The notes under the pieces were generated by a model. It ran no database searches. It was not told where the DNA came from and saw only the letters and a program-made list of their open reading frames with translations. Positions 1-6,949 of a DNA stretch of 18,095 nt are shown here, one piece after another. Source of the DNA: Anaerolineales bacterium (GTDB lineage: Bacteria > Chloroflexota > Anaerolineae > Anaerolineales > DRMV01); NCBI GenBank assembly GCA_015484985.1, contig WFUL01000039.1, positions 1 through 18,095 on the forward strand, in the 5' to 3' direction. How positions within the stretch are numbered: the stretch's first letter is position 1; each line of letters begins with the position of its first letter. The translations under genes were made by a program, and so were the position numbers.

Positions 1-186
1 GGTCAAGAACATTGTAAATCCTTCAATTTCTCCGGTCAATAGGTTTTCGCTCCTGTCGTATACCCACATCTTACGGGATTCGAGGCCGAAGTTATTTTCG
101 GCATATCTCGCGTAGTCCTGTCCGGACACGGGAGCGCAGGAAAAAAATAAATTGATACAGCGACGGCGAAGCCGTCGCTGTATCAA
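1..186 (-). CDS. Possible hypothetical protein, N-terminal part, cut by window edge
   Basis: An open minus-strand frame runs off the left edge. I do not recognise a family. After a short hydrophobic stretch (INLFFSC, which could be a weak lipobox) it reads PVSGQDYARYAENNFGLESR and continues for about 27 more residues. That part looks like real protein, and roughly 60 percent of its third codon positions are G/C. The start is unclear. A TTG at 186-184 has AAAGGAG upstream (204-198, about 11 nt spacing), but it would force translation through the 145-193 hairpin and a T7 run. The frame is closed by TAG at 229-231. Transcription reaching it from the right should be reduced by that terminator-like hairpin. 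It could be a genuine small lipoprotein, a decayed gene, or chance. Confidence 0.3.
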   Translation of the reverse strand, partial: MIQRRLRRRCINLFFSCAPVSGQDYARYAENNFGLESRKMWVYDRSENLLTGEIEGFTMFLT

Positions 187-193
187 TTTATTT
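141..193 (-). terminator. Rho-independent terminator, 23-bp perfect hairpin
   Basis: The arms at 145-167 and 171-193 are perfectly complementary over 23 bp around a GAA triloop, so the crown is GGC-GAA-GCC. Read on the minus strand, the hairpin runs into seven T (complement of 141-147), the classic intrinsic terminator layout. It lies about 270 nt past the stop of the lytic-transglycosylase-like gene and probably ends the pfkB-parA-parB operon. The plus strand lacks a comparable U-tract. Confidence 0.7.
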
Positions 194-466
194 CCCTCTC
201 CTTTGGTCCCATGCCCAGACAGGACTATCTACGGCTTACAGAGATAGGTTGGGCTAGCATCTGACATGCCCTTCGCTTGAGGCGAGAAACAGGGAACGCG
301 CTTGAGATATGGGTATGCACCAGGTTTTCGTTCTGAGGTCTGGACAAGAGTTTGGACAACCGCTGCACGCAGGTATACTTCTTGAGGGCATAGGCCGAAG
401 CGGACACGGGACCGAAGGAAAGGAAAACAAGGCTCAGGGATCACCTGAAAATCCCCCATCCGAACG
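194..466. other. Intergenic or degenerate-coding region without a convincing gene
   Basis: These 273 bp hold no ORF I trust. Two overlapping minus-strand frames stay open (ending at 225 and 229). One of them reads like a signal peptide, LSLVFLSFGPVSASAYA, just downstream of the neighbouring stop, but has no ATG or ribosome site in the right place. Short sequence matches to the 1-140 segment (CGGACACGGGA at 401-411 and 123-133; AGGTTTTCG at 322-330 and 41-49) hint at a decayed duplicate. No tRNA or other RNA gene is visible. Confidence 0.4.
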
Positions 467-2128
467 TCAAGGGGCGATTTTTTCCACATACTGAACGGTC
501 AGAGAGCAGGCCGGAGGGAAATAAGGCTTCACGTTTCCCCAGGTCAAAGGGAGGCCCCCCTCGCTCTCTTCGTAAGCGGAAGCCAAGGCCTGGTATACGC
601 AATTGGGATTGTGGTAGTTGGCGATGGTGAAACGCCAAAGGTCCACATAGGGAGCCACATCTCCGGGAGTCTTATAGGTGAGGTTGTAGATAGTCTGACC
701 CAGTTGGTGACAGGTGGCCCGTAAGAGATAAGCAAAGATATACAGAGATTCCGGACTGCGTTTTAAGGCAATGCCTTGAGGACAGGTATTGCAGGCCAGA
801 TTGGCCTGGGTCCAGAGGGCGTGGTAGAGAAGTTGGCGCTTTTCCGCGCTCAAATACGGATAGGGGGTGCAGTTCCACCCACCCAGCACCTTCCGACACA
901 GCGGCCAGTACACTTCGGGCTCCCAGAGCAGCAGCGTGTCCAGGGCTTCAAAAGTGAGGTGTCCAAAGCCCACCTCTTGTTTCTCAAAATACGTTCCCGG
1001 CCAAAATTGGCTCTCGTGCGCGATAAGGCGCTTGAAGAGCACGGCAGGAATGCCCACCTGACGTGAGATGGCCCAAATCATCTCGTCGAAGCGGTTCTGC
1101 CATTCATAGACCAGGGGAAGGGCGCGCTCCAGGCCACACTCATTGGCGAGGTTGGGTTCTTGCAGGCCCCAGTTGGGACATGTCGAAGCATCCACCAAAC
1201 CGGCTTCGATGAGGCGACCCGCCAGGTAATAGTAACGGGCCTGCGTCGCCAAGGCAGCAGGGGCGTTCGGGGTAAACAACCAGGTGGGCAGTTTTCCCTG
1301 CGCCGGAGGAAAAGCACCCCAAAACCAGGAACACGCGTCCCATCCATCTTCTCGCCATTGGGAACTCAGGATATTGACCCGCACGGTGGGACCATCGGGA
1401 AGGATGCGAATCGAAGCTTCGTACCGGGAGGACGCGTCTCCCCAAGTGGATTCCGCCCAAAAGGTGAGCTCCACCATCCGCTCTCCCGTTTCTTCATCCA
1501 CCACCCATCCTTCCACCTCGTCGTTGATTTCGATGGTGCAAAATTCCCCCTGGCACTCCACCTCCTCACCCTCAACGTCTACCACCACGGAGGAAATCGA
1601 GGCCTCAGGGAAGGGCTCTTTCCCCATCAAGGTGATTCCAAAGGGATAAGGACACCGCATATAAGGAAATTCCGGTGTGCACCTATCCTCCAGGTACAGC
1701 CATACCGAGGGCTTGGGATATTTTTGTTTGACCTTGCGGGTGACCACCTGGATACCCGCGAAGAAAAGGTAGAGGCCTTCACATTTGGAGATATCTCCAT
1801 CCTCTTTATTCACCTCAGGGCACGGGGGAGTGGAAATCCACGTGAGATAGATATCCCACCCACAGTTGGTGAAAATTTCCGTTGGTGTGGGTTGCCCAGG
1901 ATGGTCGATATAAACGCGGCAAACGATTTCCCCGGGCTTCTGCCACGAAAGCAACCACCATTCGTACACTTCTTGGGTAACCGTCTCCTCTCGTTCTCGG
2001 GGAGGCGGCGGGGAAGATGGGGAAAATGTTTGGATATTCAACAGAATGAGGATACTTAGTGGGGCAAGCGCAAAGCAGATGCTACGGTGCCCACAAGGGA
2101 ACGCCATTCTTATCGGCGGGGTCATCAT
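467..2128 (-). CDS. Membrane-anchored, Cys-rich protein with C-terminal lytic-transglycosylase-like (SLT) domain
   Basis: This 553-residue protein is probably exported or anchored. A basic/hydrophobic segment at about residues 16-34 is followed by a Pro/Ser stretch. The middle (about 50-270) is beta-rich and unfamiliar. From about 345 it resembles a soluble lytic transglycosylase fold: RLIAHESQF has the catalytic-type Glu at 372 followed by Ser, then GFGHLT at 387-392 in place of the usual G-L-M-Q-(L/I)-T, then TIANYHNPN at 501-509 in place of A-A-Y-N-A-G. About 20 cysteines suggest an oxidising extracytoplasmic location. Its ATG overlaps the parB stop by 4 bp, so it is translationally coupled to the partition genes. 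If active it would cleave peptidoglycan. Because two SLT motifs are degenerate, a binding-only role is possible. The domain call is by motif only. Confidence 0.75.
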   Translation of the reverse strand: MMTPPIRMAFPCGHRSICFALAPLSILILLNIQTFSPSSPPPPREREETVTQEVYEWWLLSWQKPGEIVCRVYIDHPGQPTPTEIFTNCGWDIYLTWISTPPCPEVNKEDGDISKCEGLYLFFAGIQVVTRKVKQKYPKPSVWLYLEDRCTPEFPYMRCPYPFGITLMGKEPFPEASISSVVVDVEGEEVECQGEFCTIEINDEVEGWVVDEETGERMVELTFWAESTWGDASSRYEASIRILPDGPTVRVNILSSQWREDGWDACSWFWGAFPPAQGKLPTWLFTPNAPAALATQARYYYLAGRLIEAGLVDASTCPNWGLQEPNLANECGLERALPLVYEWQNRFDEMIWAISRQVGIPAVLFKRLIAHESQFWPGTYFEKQEVGFGHLTFEALDTLLLWEPEVYWPLCRKVLGGWNCTPYPYLSAEKRQLLYHALWTQANLACNTCPQGIALKRSPESLYIFAYLLRATCHQLGQTIYNLTYKTPGDVAPYVDLWRFTIANYHNPNCVYQALASAYEESEGGLPLTWGNVKPYFPPACSLTVQYVEKIAP

Positions 2129-2988
2129 CCACTCAGAAGACGGTCCAACAAGGCCTGCAACTCTTCCTCAGAATAAAAGTGGAGGACAATACGGCCCCGG
2201 GAGGGTTTCCCACGAATCTCCACCCGCGTGTTCAAACGTCGCTCCAAACGCCGGGCCGCGTCCTCCAGGAAGGGGTCGGTAGAACGGGCTCGTGGGGGAG
2301 GGACAGTAGACGCGGCTTCCTGCTTGAGGCGACGGCGCACCAGGTCCTCCGTCTGGCGCACGGTCAGATGGAGGCGTCGGATTTCTTCCAGGGCCCAGAC
2401 CTGGTCGGCCTCATTCAGGGCCAACAGGGCCCGGGCATGGCCTTCTTGAATGTCCCCCGCCATCAGCGCGGCTTTCACCGGCTCACTAAGTTTCAACAGG
2501 CGCAGGGTATTCGTGACCGCCACCCGGCTTTTTCCCACCCGTTGGGCAATCTCCGCGTGGGAAAGGCCGAATTCCTCGTGCAGTTGTCGGTAGGCTTCGG
2601 CTTCCTCCAGGGGGTTCAAATCGGCCCGCTGGACGTTTTCCACCAAAGCCCATTCCAGGCGCTCCCGCTCACTCAATTCCCGTACAATGACGGGCACTCG
2701 TTCCAGACCCGCGGCCCGGGCCGCGCGCCATCGGCGCTCGCCAGCCACCAGGATATATTCACCGGGTTTCTCCCCTCGACTGACGATGAGAGGCTGTAGG
2801 ATGCCGTGCTCCCGAATGGACGCGGCCAGTTCCTGTAGGGCTTCCGGTGTCATGTGTTGACGGGGTTGGCGGGGATTGGGTCGGATGGTGTCGATGGGGA
2901 TATACAGAATGCCCCGAGAGGCATCTGCCTCTTCTTGGGGGAGCAATGCACTTAAACCACGTCCCAGTCCCTTCCGTTTCCGACTCAT
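2125..2988 (-). CDS. parB: Chromosome-partitioning protein ParB (CTPase clamp, parS-binding)
   Basis: This 287-residue ParB/Spo0J-family protein has the expected order of parts. A basic N-terminus (KRKGLGRGLSALL) of the type that stimulates ParA ATPase comes first. The ParB/Srx CTP-binding domain follows, with GERRWRA at 83-89 and ENVQRADLNPLEEAEAY from about 117. A helix-turn-helix lies at about 141-166 (LSHAEIAQRVGKSRVAVTN), and a C-terminal dimerisation region rich in charged residues ends the protein. ParB loads on parS, spreads as a CTP-dependent sliding clamp and recruits SMC. Its ATG overlaps the parA stop by 4 bp and its stop overlaps the next start by 4 bp. Length and motifs are typical, and chromosomal type is likely since housekeeping genes surround it. 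Confidence 0.97.
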   Translation of the reverse strand: MSRKRKGLGRGLSALLPQEEADASRGILYIPIDTIRPNPRQPRQHMTPEALQELAASIREHGILQPLIVSRGEKPGEYILVAGERRWRAARAAGLERVPVIVRELSERERLEWALVENVQRADLNPLEEAEAYRQLHEEFGLSHAEIAQRVGKSRVAVTNTLRLLKLSEPVKAALMAGDIQEGHARALLALNEADQVWALEEIRRLHLTVRQTEDLVRRRLKQEAASTVPPPRARSTDPFLEDAARRLERRLNTRVEIRGKPSRGRIVLHFYSEEELQALLDRLLSG

Positions 2989-3812
2989 GAGGAAACCTCA
3001 GCTTCTTCCACCACCTGTCCGGGGTCCAATGGGGGTGCTTTGCGCCCATCACCCTGGAGTAATTCGCGAGCCAACATGGCATAAGCCCGACCTCCCAAGG
3101 AACGAGGAGCGTAGATGTTGATGGGCAGGCCGTGGGAGGGGGCTTCCGCCAATCGCACGCTTCGGGGAATCAGAGTACGAAAGACCTTATCACCCAGGAA
3201 TTCCTTGACCTCTCGGTACACGTCTCGGGAAAGTCGGGTACGGGGGTCGTACATGGTGATGACCACACCTCGCACATCCAGTTCCGGATGCAGCGCGGAT
3301 TGCACCCGCCGGATGGTCTGCATGAGCAGGCTCAGCCCTTCCAGAGGCAGGTATTCGGCCTGAACGGGGATGATGACGCCGCCCGTTGCCGCAACCAAAC
3401 CGTTGAGGGTCAACAATCCCAGGGAAGGTGGGCAGTCAATGAAGATGTAGTCAAAACGGTCCAGAATGGGTTGCAACGCGCGGCGCAGCTTCATCTCCCG
3501 GGCCAATTCACCCACCAACTCGACTTCGGCCCCGGCCAGGTCCGGCGAGGCCGGGAGCAAATGGAGATTCCATTTGGGATTCCGCAACAGCAGCGTACTC
3601 ACAGGGGCGGCGCCCAACAACGCCTCGTACGTACCCCGCTGGACGTGGTACTTCTCCACACCCAACGAGGATGTGGCGTTGGCCTGGGGGTCCAGGTCAA
3701 TCAGTAGCACCCGATAGCCCCACTGCGCCAGATAGGCGCTGAGGCTCACCGCGGTCGTGGTCTTACCCACTCCTCCCTTTTGATTGACCAGGGCATACAC
3801 ACGGGCGGTCAT
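2985..3812 (-). CDS. parA: Chromosome-partitioning ATPase ParA/Soj
   Basis: This 275-residue ParA/MinD-superfamily ATPase has the deviant Walker A motif KGGVGKTT at 12-19, including the signature lysine. The switch I region IDLDPQAN is at about 38-45, and the Walker B strand IFIDCPPSLG lies in the middle. It lacks the extra N-terminal DNA-binding domain of plasmid type Ia ParAs, so it is the chromosomal Soj-like form. ATP-bound dimers bind nucleoid DNA nonspecifically and ParB-parS stimulates hydrolysis, which moves origins apart. Both ends overlap neighbours by 4 bp (pfkB-type kinase upstream, parB downstream), so expression is tightly coupled. Confidence 0.97.
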   Translation of the reverse strand: MTARVYALVNQKGGVGKTTTAVSLSAYLAQWGYRVLLIDLDPQANATSSLGVEKYHVQRGTYEALLGAAPVSTLLLRNPKWNLHLLPASPDLAGAEVELVGELAREMKLRRALQPILDRFDYIFIDCPPSLGLLTLNGLVAATGGVIIPVQAEYLPLEGLSLLMQTIRRVQSALHPELDVRGVVITMYDPRTRLSRDVYREVKEFLGDKVFRTLIPRSVRLAEAPSHGLPINIYAPRSLGGRAYAMLARELLQGDGRKAPPLDPGQVVEEAEVSS

Positions 3813-4636
3813 GGGGCATACTCCGCCAGGACTTCGCGGATTTCTTCCTCCGTGGGAACGCCATCCAGACCTTCTCGCTCTACCGATTTGGAGGCCAGAT
3901 AAGTGGCCACGTGCAGGGCGTGCACGGGATCACGGGTCTCATACAGGCGCACAAAGAAACACGCGGCAAAGATGTCCCCGGCTCCCGTGGGGTCCACCTC
4001 CCGTACCCGAGGCGCATCCGCGTGAATCACTTCTCCCTGCCAGTATAGGTCCGCGCCTTCCGGTCCTCGGGTCACCACCAGTATCGGGGTCATGCTGGCC
4101 AAATCGGGGATGCGGCTCTCATCGAAGGCCAGGTCTTCAATGCTCAAGACCGCCGCGCCCACCCGAGGCAGCACATAGGGAGCCTCGGGCCAGGGACCCG
4201 GGCGCACACGACCTCGGTCGTCCCATTCCCGCAACCATCCTTGAGGCGTCACCCCCACCAATCCGTACGTAAACAAAGGAATCATGCGCGGATCCACTTC
4301 CTGGGCCACGGGCGCCAGATGCACAATGGGCGCTCGACGCCACGCTGGGGGAATGTGATAGTCCTTCAAGAGCGTGGCCACACGATGCAGATACTGAACC
4401 CGCCCCTTGGGCGTATGCCGATTTTCAAACGTGGTCGTCTCCTCCGAAGGGACCCGGTGAATCTCCAAACCCTCCAGGGGGCGCAGGTCCACGTCCTCCG
4501 AACAAGCCGTGACCACGCCTACACGCAAACCCAGACGACGGGCCGTCAAACCGGCATAGGAAACCGTCCCACCTAAATGGTAACCCCCCGGTACAACATC
4601 TTGTGTCACGTGACCCACGATGAGGTAATCGATCAT
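3809..4636 (-). CDS. PfkB/ribokinase-family sugar or nucleoside kinase
   Basis: This 275-residue protein has the PfkB C-terminal signature DPTGAGDIFAACF at 215-227. Asp221 is the expected catalytic base and GAG forms the anion hole. The N-terminus DYLIVGHVTQD fits the family's first strand, and the GG at 22-23 fits the substrate loop. The substrate cannot be read from sequence; related proteins phosphorylate sugars, nucleosides or inositol. I chose the ATG at 4636 because GGAGG sits 7 nt upstream. A TTG 15 nt further upstream shares that ribosome site and is unlikely. It is first in the operon with parA, parB and the SLT-like gene. A TATAAT lies about 27 nt upstream of the start. Its link to partition is unexplained. 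Confidence 0.9.
   Translation of the reverse strand: MIDYLIVGHVTQDVVPGGYHLGGTVSYAGLTARRLGLRVGVVTACSEDVDLRPLEGLEIHRVPSEETTTFENRHTPKGRVQYLHRVATLLKDYHIPPAWRRAPIVHLAPVAQEVDPRMIPLFTYGLVGVTPQGWLREWDDRGRVRPGPWPEAPYVLPRVGAAVLSIEDLAFDESRIPDLASMTPILVVTRGPEGADLYWQGEVIHADAPRVREVDPTGAGDIFAACFFVRLYETRDPVHALHVATYLASKSVEREGLDGVPTEEEIREVLAEYAP
4602..4617. promoter_or_regulatory. parS-like palindrome, candidate ParB-binding site
   Basis: The sequence TGTGTCACGTGACCCA matches the widely conserved bacterial parS consensus TGTTTCACGTGAAACA at 13 of 16 positions, including the whole TCACGTGA core. It lies inside codons 7-12 of the kinase gene at the head of the parAB operon, about 0.8 kb from parA, where parS sites often occur. 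The same bases encode the conserved G-H-V-T strand, so the match could be coincidental. The three mismatches are in the outer half-sites, which matter for ParB. Confidence 0.4.
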
Positions 4637-4663
4637 GACCTTGCCTCCCAATTCGTTGGGTTC

Positions 4664-4669
4664 ATTATA
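4664..4669 (-). promoter_or_regulatory. -10 element of the pfkB-parA-parB-SLT operon promoter
   Basis: A perfect TATAAT on the minus strand lies 27 nt before the kinase ATG, in the only gap ahead of this operon. No good TTGACA-like -35 is seen 16-18 bp upstream. The predicted transcript start near 4657 would give a leader of about 20 nt. Confidence 0.55.
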
Positions 4670-4728
4670 CCCCGAGAACGCGTGGGACGAAGATGTGCGA
4701 AGGGCCCGTCCTGGGGTCTCTTACCCAG

Positions 4729-6294
4729 TCAAGGCAAAGGGGGGTCCTGGAAATACGTTTCGACCACCGTGCGCCAAGCGTCATCCGGGGCACTTTCCAC
4801 CACCAGAGCCAAGAAGTCGCGCGGTTCGGTAATATGACCCGCCCACTGGTCGCGATAGGCCTGGAGCAAGGTGAAGAAGGCCGCGTCACCCAGGGTCGTG
4901 CGTAAATCCCGCAGGAAGTAGGCCCCACGGAGATACACCGCATCCCGATAGGCCCTCCAACCCTGGTAATCGTAAATCGAACGGTTGATGGGCCCACGGG
5001 GGTTGTAATAATCCACCCGGTACGTCCACCACCAGTCCAGCCCACGGGGGTACTGATGCTCATAGTACAGGGCCTCCGCGTAAGTTGCCAGTGCCTCGTC
5101 CATCCAGGGGTCCAGGGCCTGGTCATTGGCCACCTGGGCGAACCACCACTGATGGGCCGTCTCGTGAACGGCGATGGTAATGAGGAAGGAGGCCCGATCG
5201 CCGTTGTAGAAGTCGAAGAAACGGCTGCTCACGTAGTACAGTCCGTCGTATTCCATCCCATCAGGGAAATCGGCCTGCACCAGGGTGAGCCGGGAACGAT
5301 GGTAGGGTCCGAACAGAGCGCTGTAGGTCTCCAGAGCCTCCACCGTGGCCGCTACCATGTCCCGCCCAAAAGCCTCTTCGGCCAGGAAGAAGAAGCCTTC
5401 CACCTGGATGTCCGGTTGCGCCTGAGTCTGGACCCGACGATAGTAAGGGCTCATGGAGAACACCACCTGGCGAGCCTGTTCCAGATGGTAACAACGCACG
5501 TCTTCCCTGTCCTCCGAGCAGGGGACGCTCAGGGCATTGGTCACGATATCAAAGGGTTGCGGTATATTGACCAGTTCCAGGCGAACGTTGAAATCGGCCA
5601 ATGGGTAGACCAGATGTTCACCGTGGTACCAGGGAGCATGGATCAACCATCCTTTTTGAGGGTGGTAAGGGGGGATGAAGGCATACCAATCGGTCAAATT
5701 GGTCTGTCGAGAGGTGTACCCAAAGACCATGGGGCTCTCCGGCCCTGGACGTCCCGTCAGCCGGGGCAGGGCCAAGGTAAAGGCCACCTGCAAGGTGACG
5801 GTCTGTCCGGGGTCCAGGGGAGGCGTCAAGTACACCGTCACCCGAGGGCCTTCAACCTCGTACAATGCGGCTTTCGGACGCTCTCGTCCCAACCTTACTC
5901 CCTGGAAGTACAGCACCCCGGGATAGCGGGCCGGCTCCAAGATTAAGGGGAGTTGATCCAGGGGTTGCCCCGTAGTGTTGGTATACGTAATGACCTCCTG
6001 GACCTGAACCAGTTGGCGCAGGTAGTCGAAACGGGCCTCCAGGGTGTATTGGGTAGGCGCACGGCCCCAGGGCCAGGGTGTGGGAGTGGCCGTCGGAGTT
6101 TCTGTAGGATACAACGGTCGGGGGGTCCGTGTGGGAGGAAACGTGGACGTCGGGCGTGGGGTGAAGGTTGGCGGTGGCGTGGGCACCAAAGGGAAGGACC
6201 ACGACCACAAAAGGGGCTCCAACGCCGCGTAGCACAGGGCAATGAACAGGGCCAGCAAAACTCCGGATAGAATCCACCGTCCTCGGTGCTTCAA
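4729..6294 (-). CDS. Membrane-anchored M1-family zinc metallopeptidase
   Basis: This 521-residue peptidase has an N-terminal signal anchor at about 8-24 and a Pro/Thr-rich stalk at about 37-77. An aminopeptidase-N-like beta domain follows. The thermolysin-type catalytic domain has HETAH at 377-381 and the third zinc ligand Glu400 exactly 18 residues later (gluzincin HEXXH-18-E). GMEYDG at 346-351 replaces the usual G-A-M-E-N exopeptidase loop; the Met-Glu pair is kept. At 521 residues it lacks the long C-terminal helical domain of classical aminopeptidase N. It probably acts outside the membrane on peptides. The start is TTG at 6294, with GAGGAG 8 nt upstream and no better ATG. The gene stands alone: 92 bp precede the next operon and 113 bp separate it from queF. 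Confidence 0.9.
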   Translation of the reverse strand: MKHRGRWILSGVLLALFIALCYAALEPLLWSWSFPLVPTPPPTFTPRPTSTFPPTRTPRPLYPTETPTATPTPWPWGRAPTQYTLEARFDYLRQLVQVQEVITYTNTTGQPLDQLPLILEPARYPGVLYFQGVRLGRERPKAALYEVEGPRVTVYLTPPLDPGQTVTLQVAFTLALPRLTGRPGPESPMVFGYTSRQTNLTDWYAFIPPYHPQKGWLIHAPWYHGEHLVYPLADFNVRLELVNIPQPFDIVTNALSVPCSEDREDVRCYHLEQARQVVFSMSPYYRRVQTQAQPDIQVEGFFFLAEEAFGRDMVAATVEALETYSALFGPYHRSRLTLVQADFPDGMEYDGLYYVSSRFFDFYNGDRASFLITIAVHETAHQWWFAQVANDQALDPWMDEALATYAEALYYEHQYPRGLDWWWTYRVDYYNPRGPINRSIYDYQGWRAYRDAVYLRGAYFLRDLRTTLGDAAFFTLLQAYRDQWAGHITEPRDFLALVVESAPDDAWRTVVETYFQDPPLP

Positions 6295-6320
6295 CCCCTC
6301 TGCTCCTCAGGGAAAATTGT

Positions 6321-6348
6321 GGAACCCCGCGCTCTCTCACGGGGTTCC
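6321..6348 (-). terminator. Hairpin between queF and the peptidase gene
   Basis: GGAACCCCG at 6321-6329 pairs with CGGGGTTCC at 6340-6348 around a 10-nt loop. On the minus strand it is followed by ACAATTTTCCC, a short T-tract. It lies about 60 nt past the queF stop and about 27 nt before the peptidase start. It could end queF transcription or attenuate read-through. Confidence 0.45.
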
Positions 6349-6407
6349 GGATGACGGCTCAAACGCTTCATTACGTGTAACCCCCTCTCTTACAGGACGT
6401 TGCGCCT

Positions 6408-6866
6408 TCATGGCAGCAGGACTTTCGGCGGTATCAGCATGTCCTGTACCGCCTGTTTGGCCTCGGGCGTGCGCACATGCTCCGCGGTCACGGTGATGGC
6501 GATTCCCCCCCGCACGTGGAAGGCCCCGGTCACCCGGATGAAGTGGGGGTCCAGGGCTTTCACCAGGTCGTCCAGGATTTGGTTCACGACGTGCTCGTGG
6601 AAGACCCCCTCATTACGATAGGACCACAAGTACAGTTTGAAGGACTTGGACTCCACGATGCGTTCATCGGGTACGTAATCCACCCGTAAAGTGGCGAAAT
6701 CCGGCTGCCCCGTGACCGGACACACGCACGTGAACTCCCGGGTCTCCAGGGTCACCAGGTAATAGCGCCCGGGTGCCCGATTAGGAAAGGCTTCCAGTTT
6801 CTTGCTGGGTTGCGCCTTCCGTCCCAGCAGGGTCAGTCCTTGGACATCTTCCGATTGTGTGCTCAT
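6408..6866 (-). CDS. queF: NADPH-dependent 7-cyano-7-deazaguanine (preQ0) reductase QueF
   Basis: QueF reduces the nitrile of preQ0 to the amine preQ1 in queuosine biosynthesis, and acts in the cytoplasm. This is the short single-domain type, 152 residues. The nucleophilic cysteine is in CPVTGQPDFATL (Cys49, with catalytic Asp56). The family-defining ESKSFKLY motif is at 72-79, and FHEH at 89-92 supplies the substrate-binding Glu91. The ATG at 6866 is chosen because GGGGAGGA lies 6 nt upstream; upstream in-frame codons overlap that site and the likely promoter. No other queuosine genes are present here. Confidence 0.96.
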   Translation of the reverse strand: MSTQSEDVQGLTLLGRKAQPSKKLEAFPNRAPGRYYLVTLETREFTCVCPVTGQPDFATLRVDYVPDERIVESKSFKLYLWSYRNEGVFHEHVVNQILDDLVKALDPHFIRVTGAFHVRGGIAITVTAEHVRTPEAKQAVQDMLIPPKVLLP

Positions 6867-6901
6867 ACCCATTCCTCCCCATTGATGGAAATTCCGTCCC
6901 C

Positions 6902-6907
6902 ATTGTA
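6902..6907 (-). promoter_or_regulatory. Extended -10 element upstream of queF
   Basis: TGC-TACAAT on the minus strand is an extended -10 (TGn plus a one-mismatch TATAAT), 35 nt before the queF ATG. No recognisable -35 is present, as is common for extended -10 promoters. No preQ1 riboswitch signature was found in the short leader. Confidence 0.4.
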
Positions 6908-6949
6908 GCAAGCGTACCCTCCTCCAGAGGACCCAACCCCCGGGGCCCT

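Noticed and set aside
72..92. tRNA T-arm-like sequence on the minus strand (CCTCGAATCCCG)
   Set aside because: The loop lacks the TTC start and no cloverleaf or acceptor stem surrounds it.
1830..1845. Second CACGTG-centred parS-like site within the SLT-like gene
   Set aside because: Only about 10 of 16 positions match parS, no better than other CACGTG sites in this GC-rich DNA.
6867..6949. Possible preQ1 riboswitch in the queF leader
   Set aside because: The leader after the probable promoter is too short, and I could not find the C-rich loop and A-rich tail pseudoknot of class I or the class II fold.
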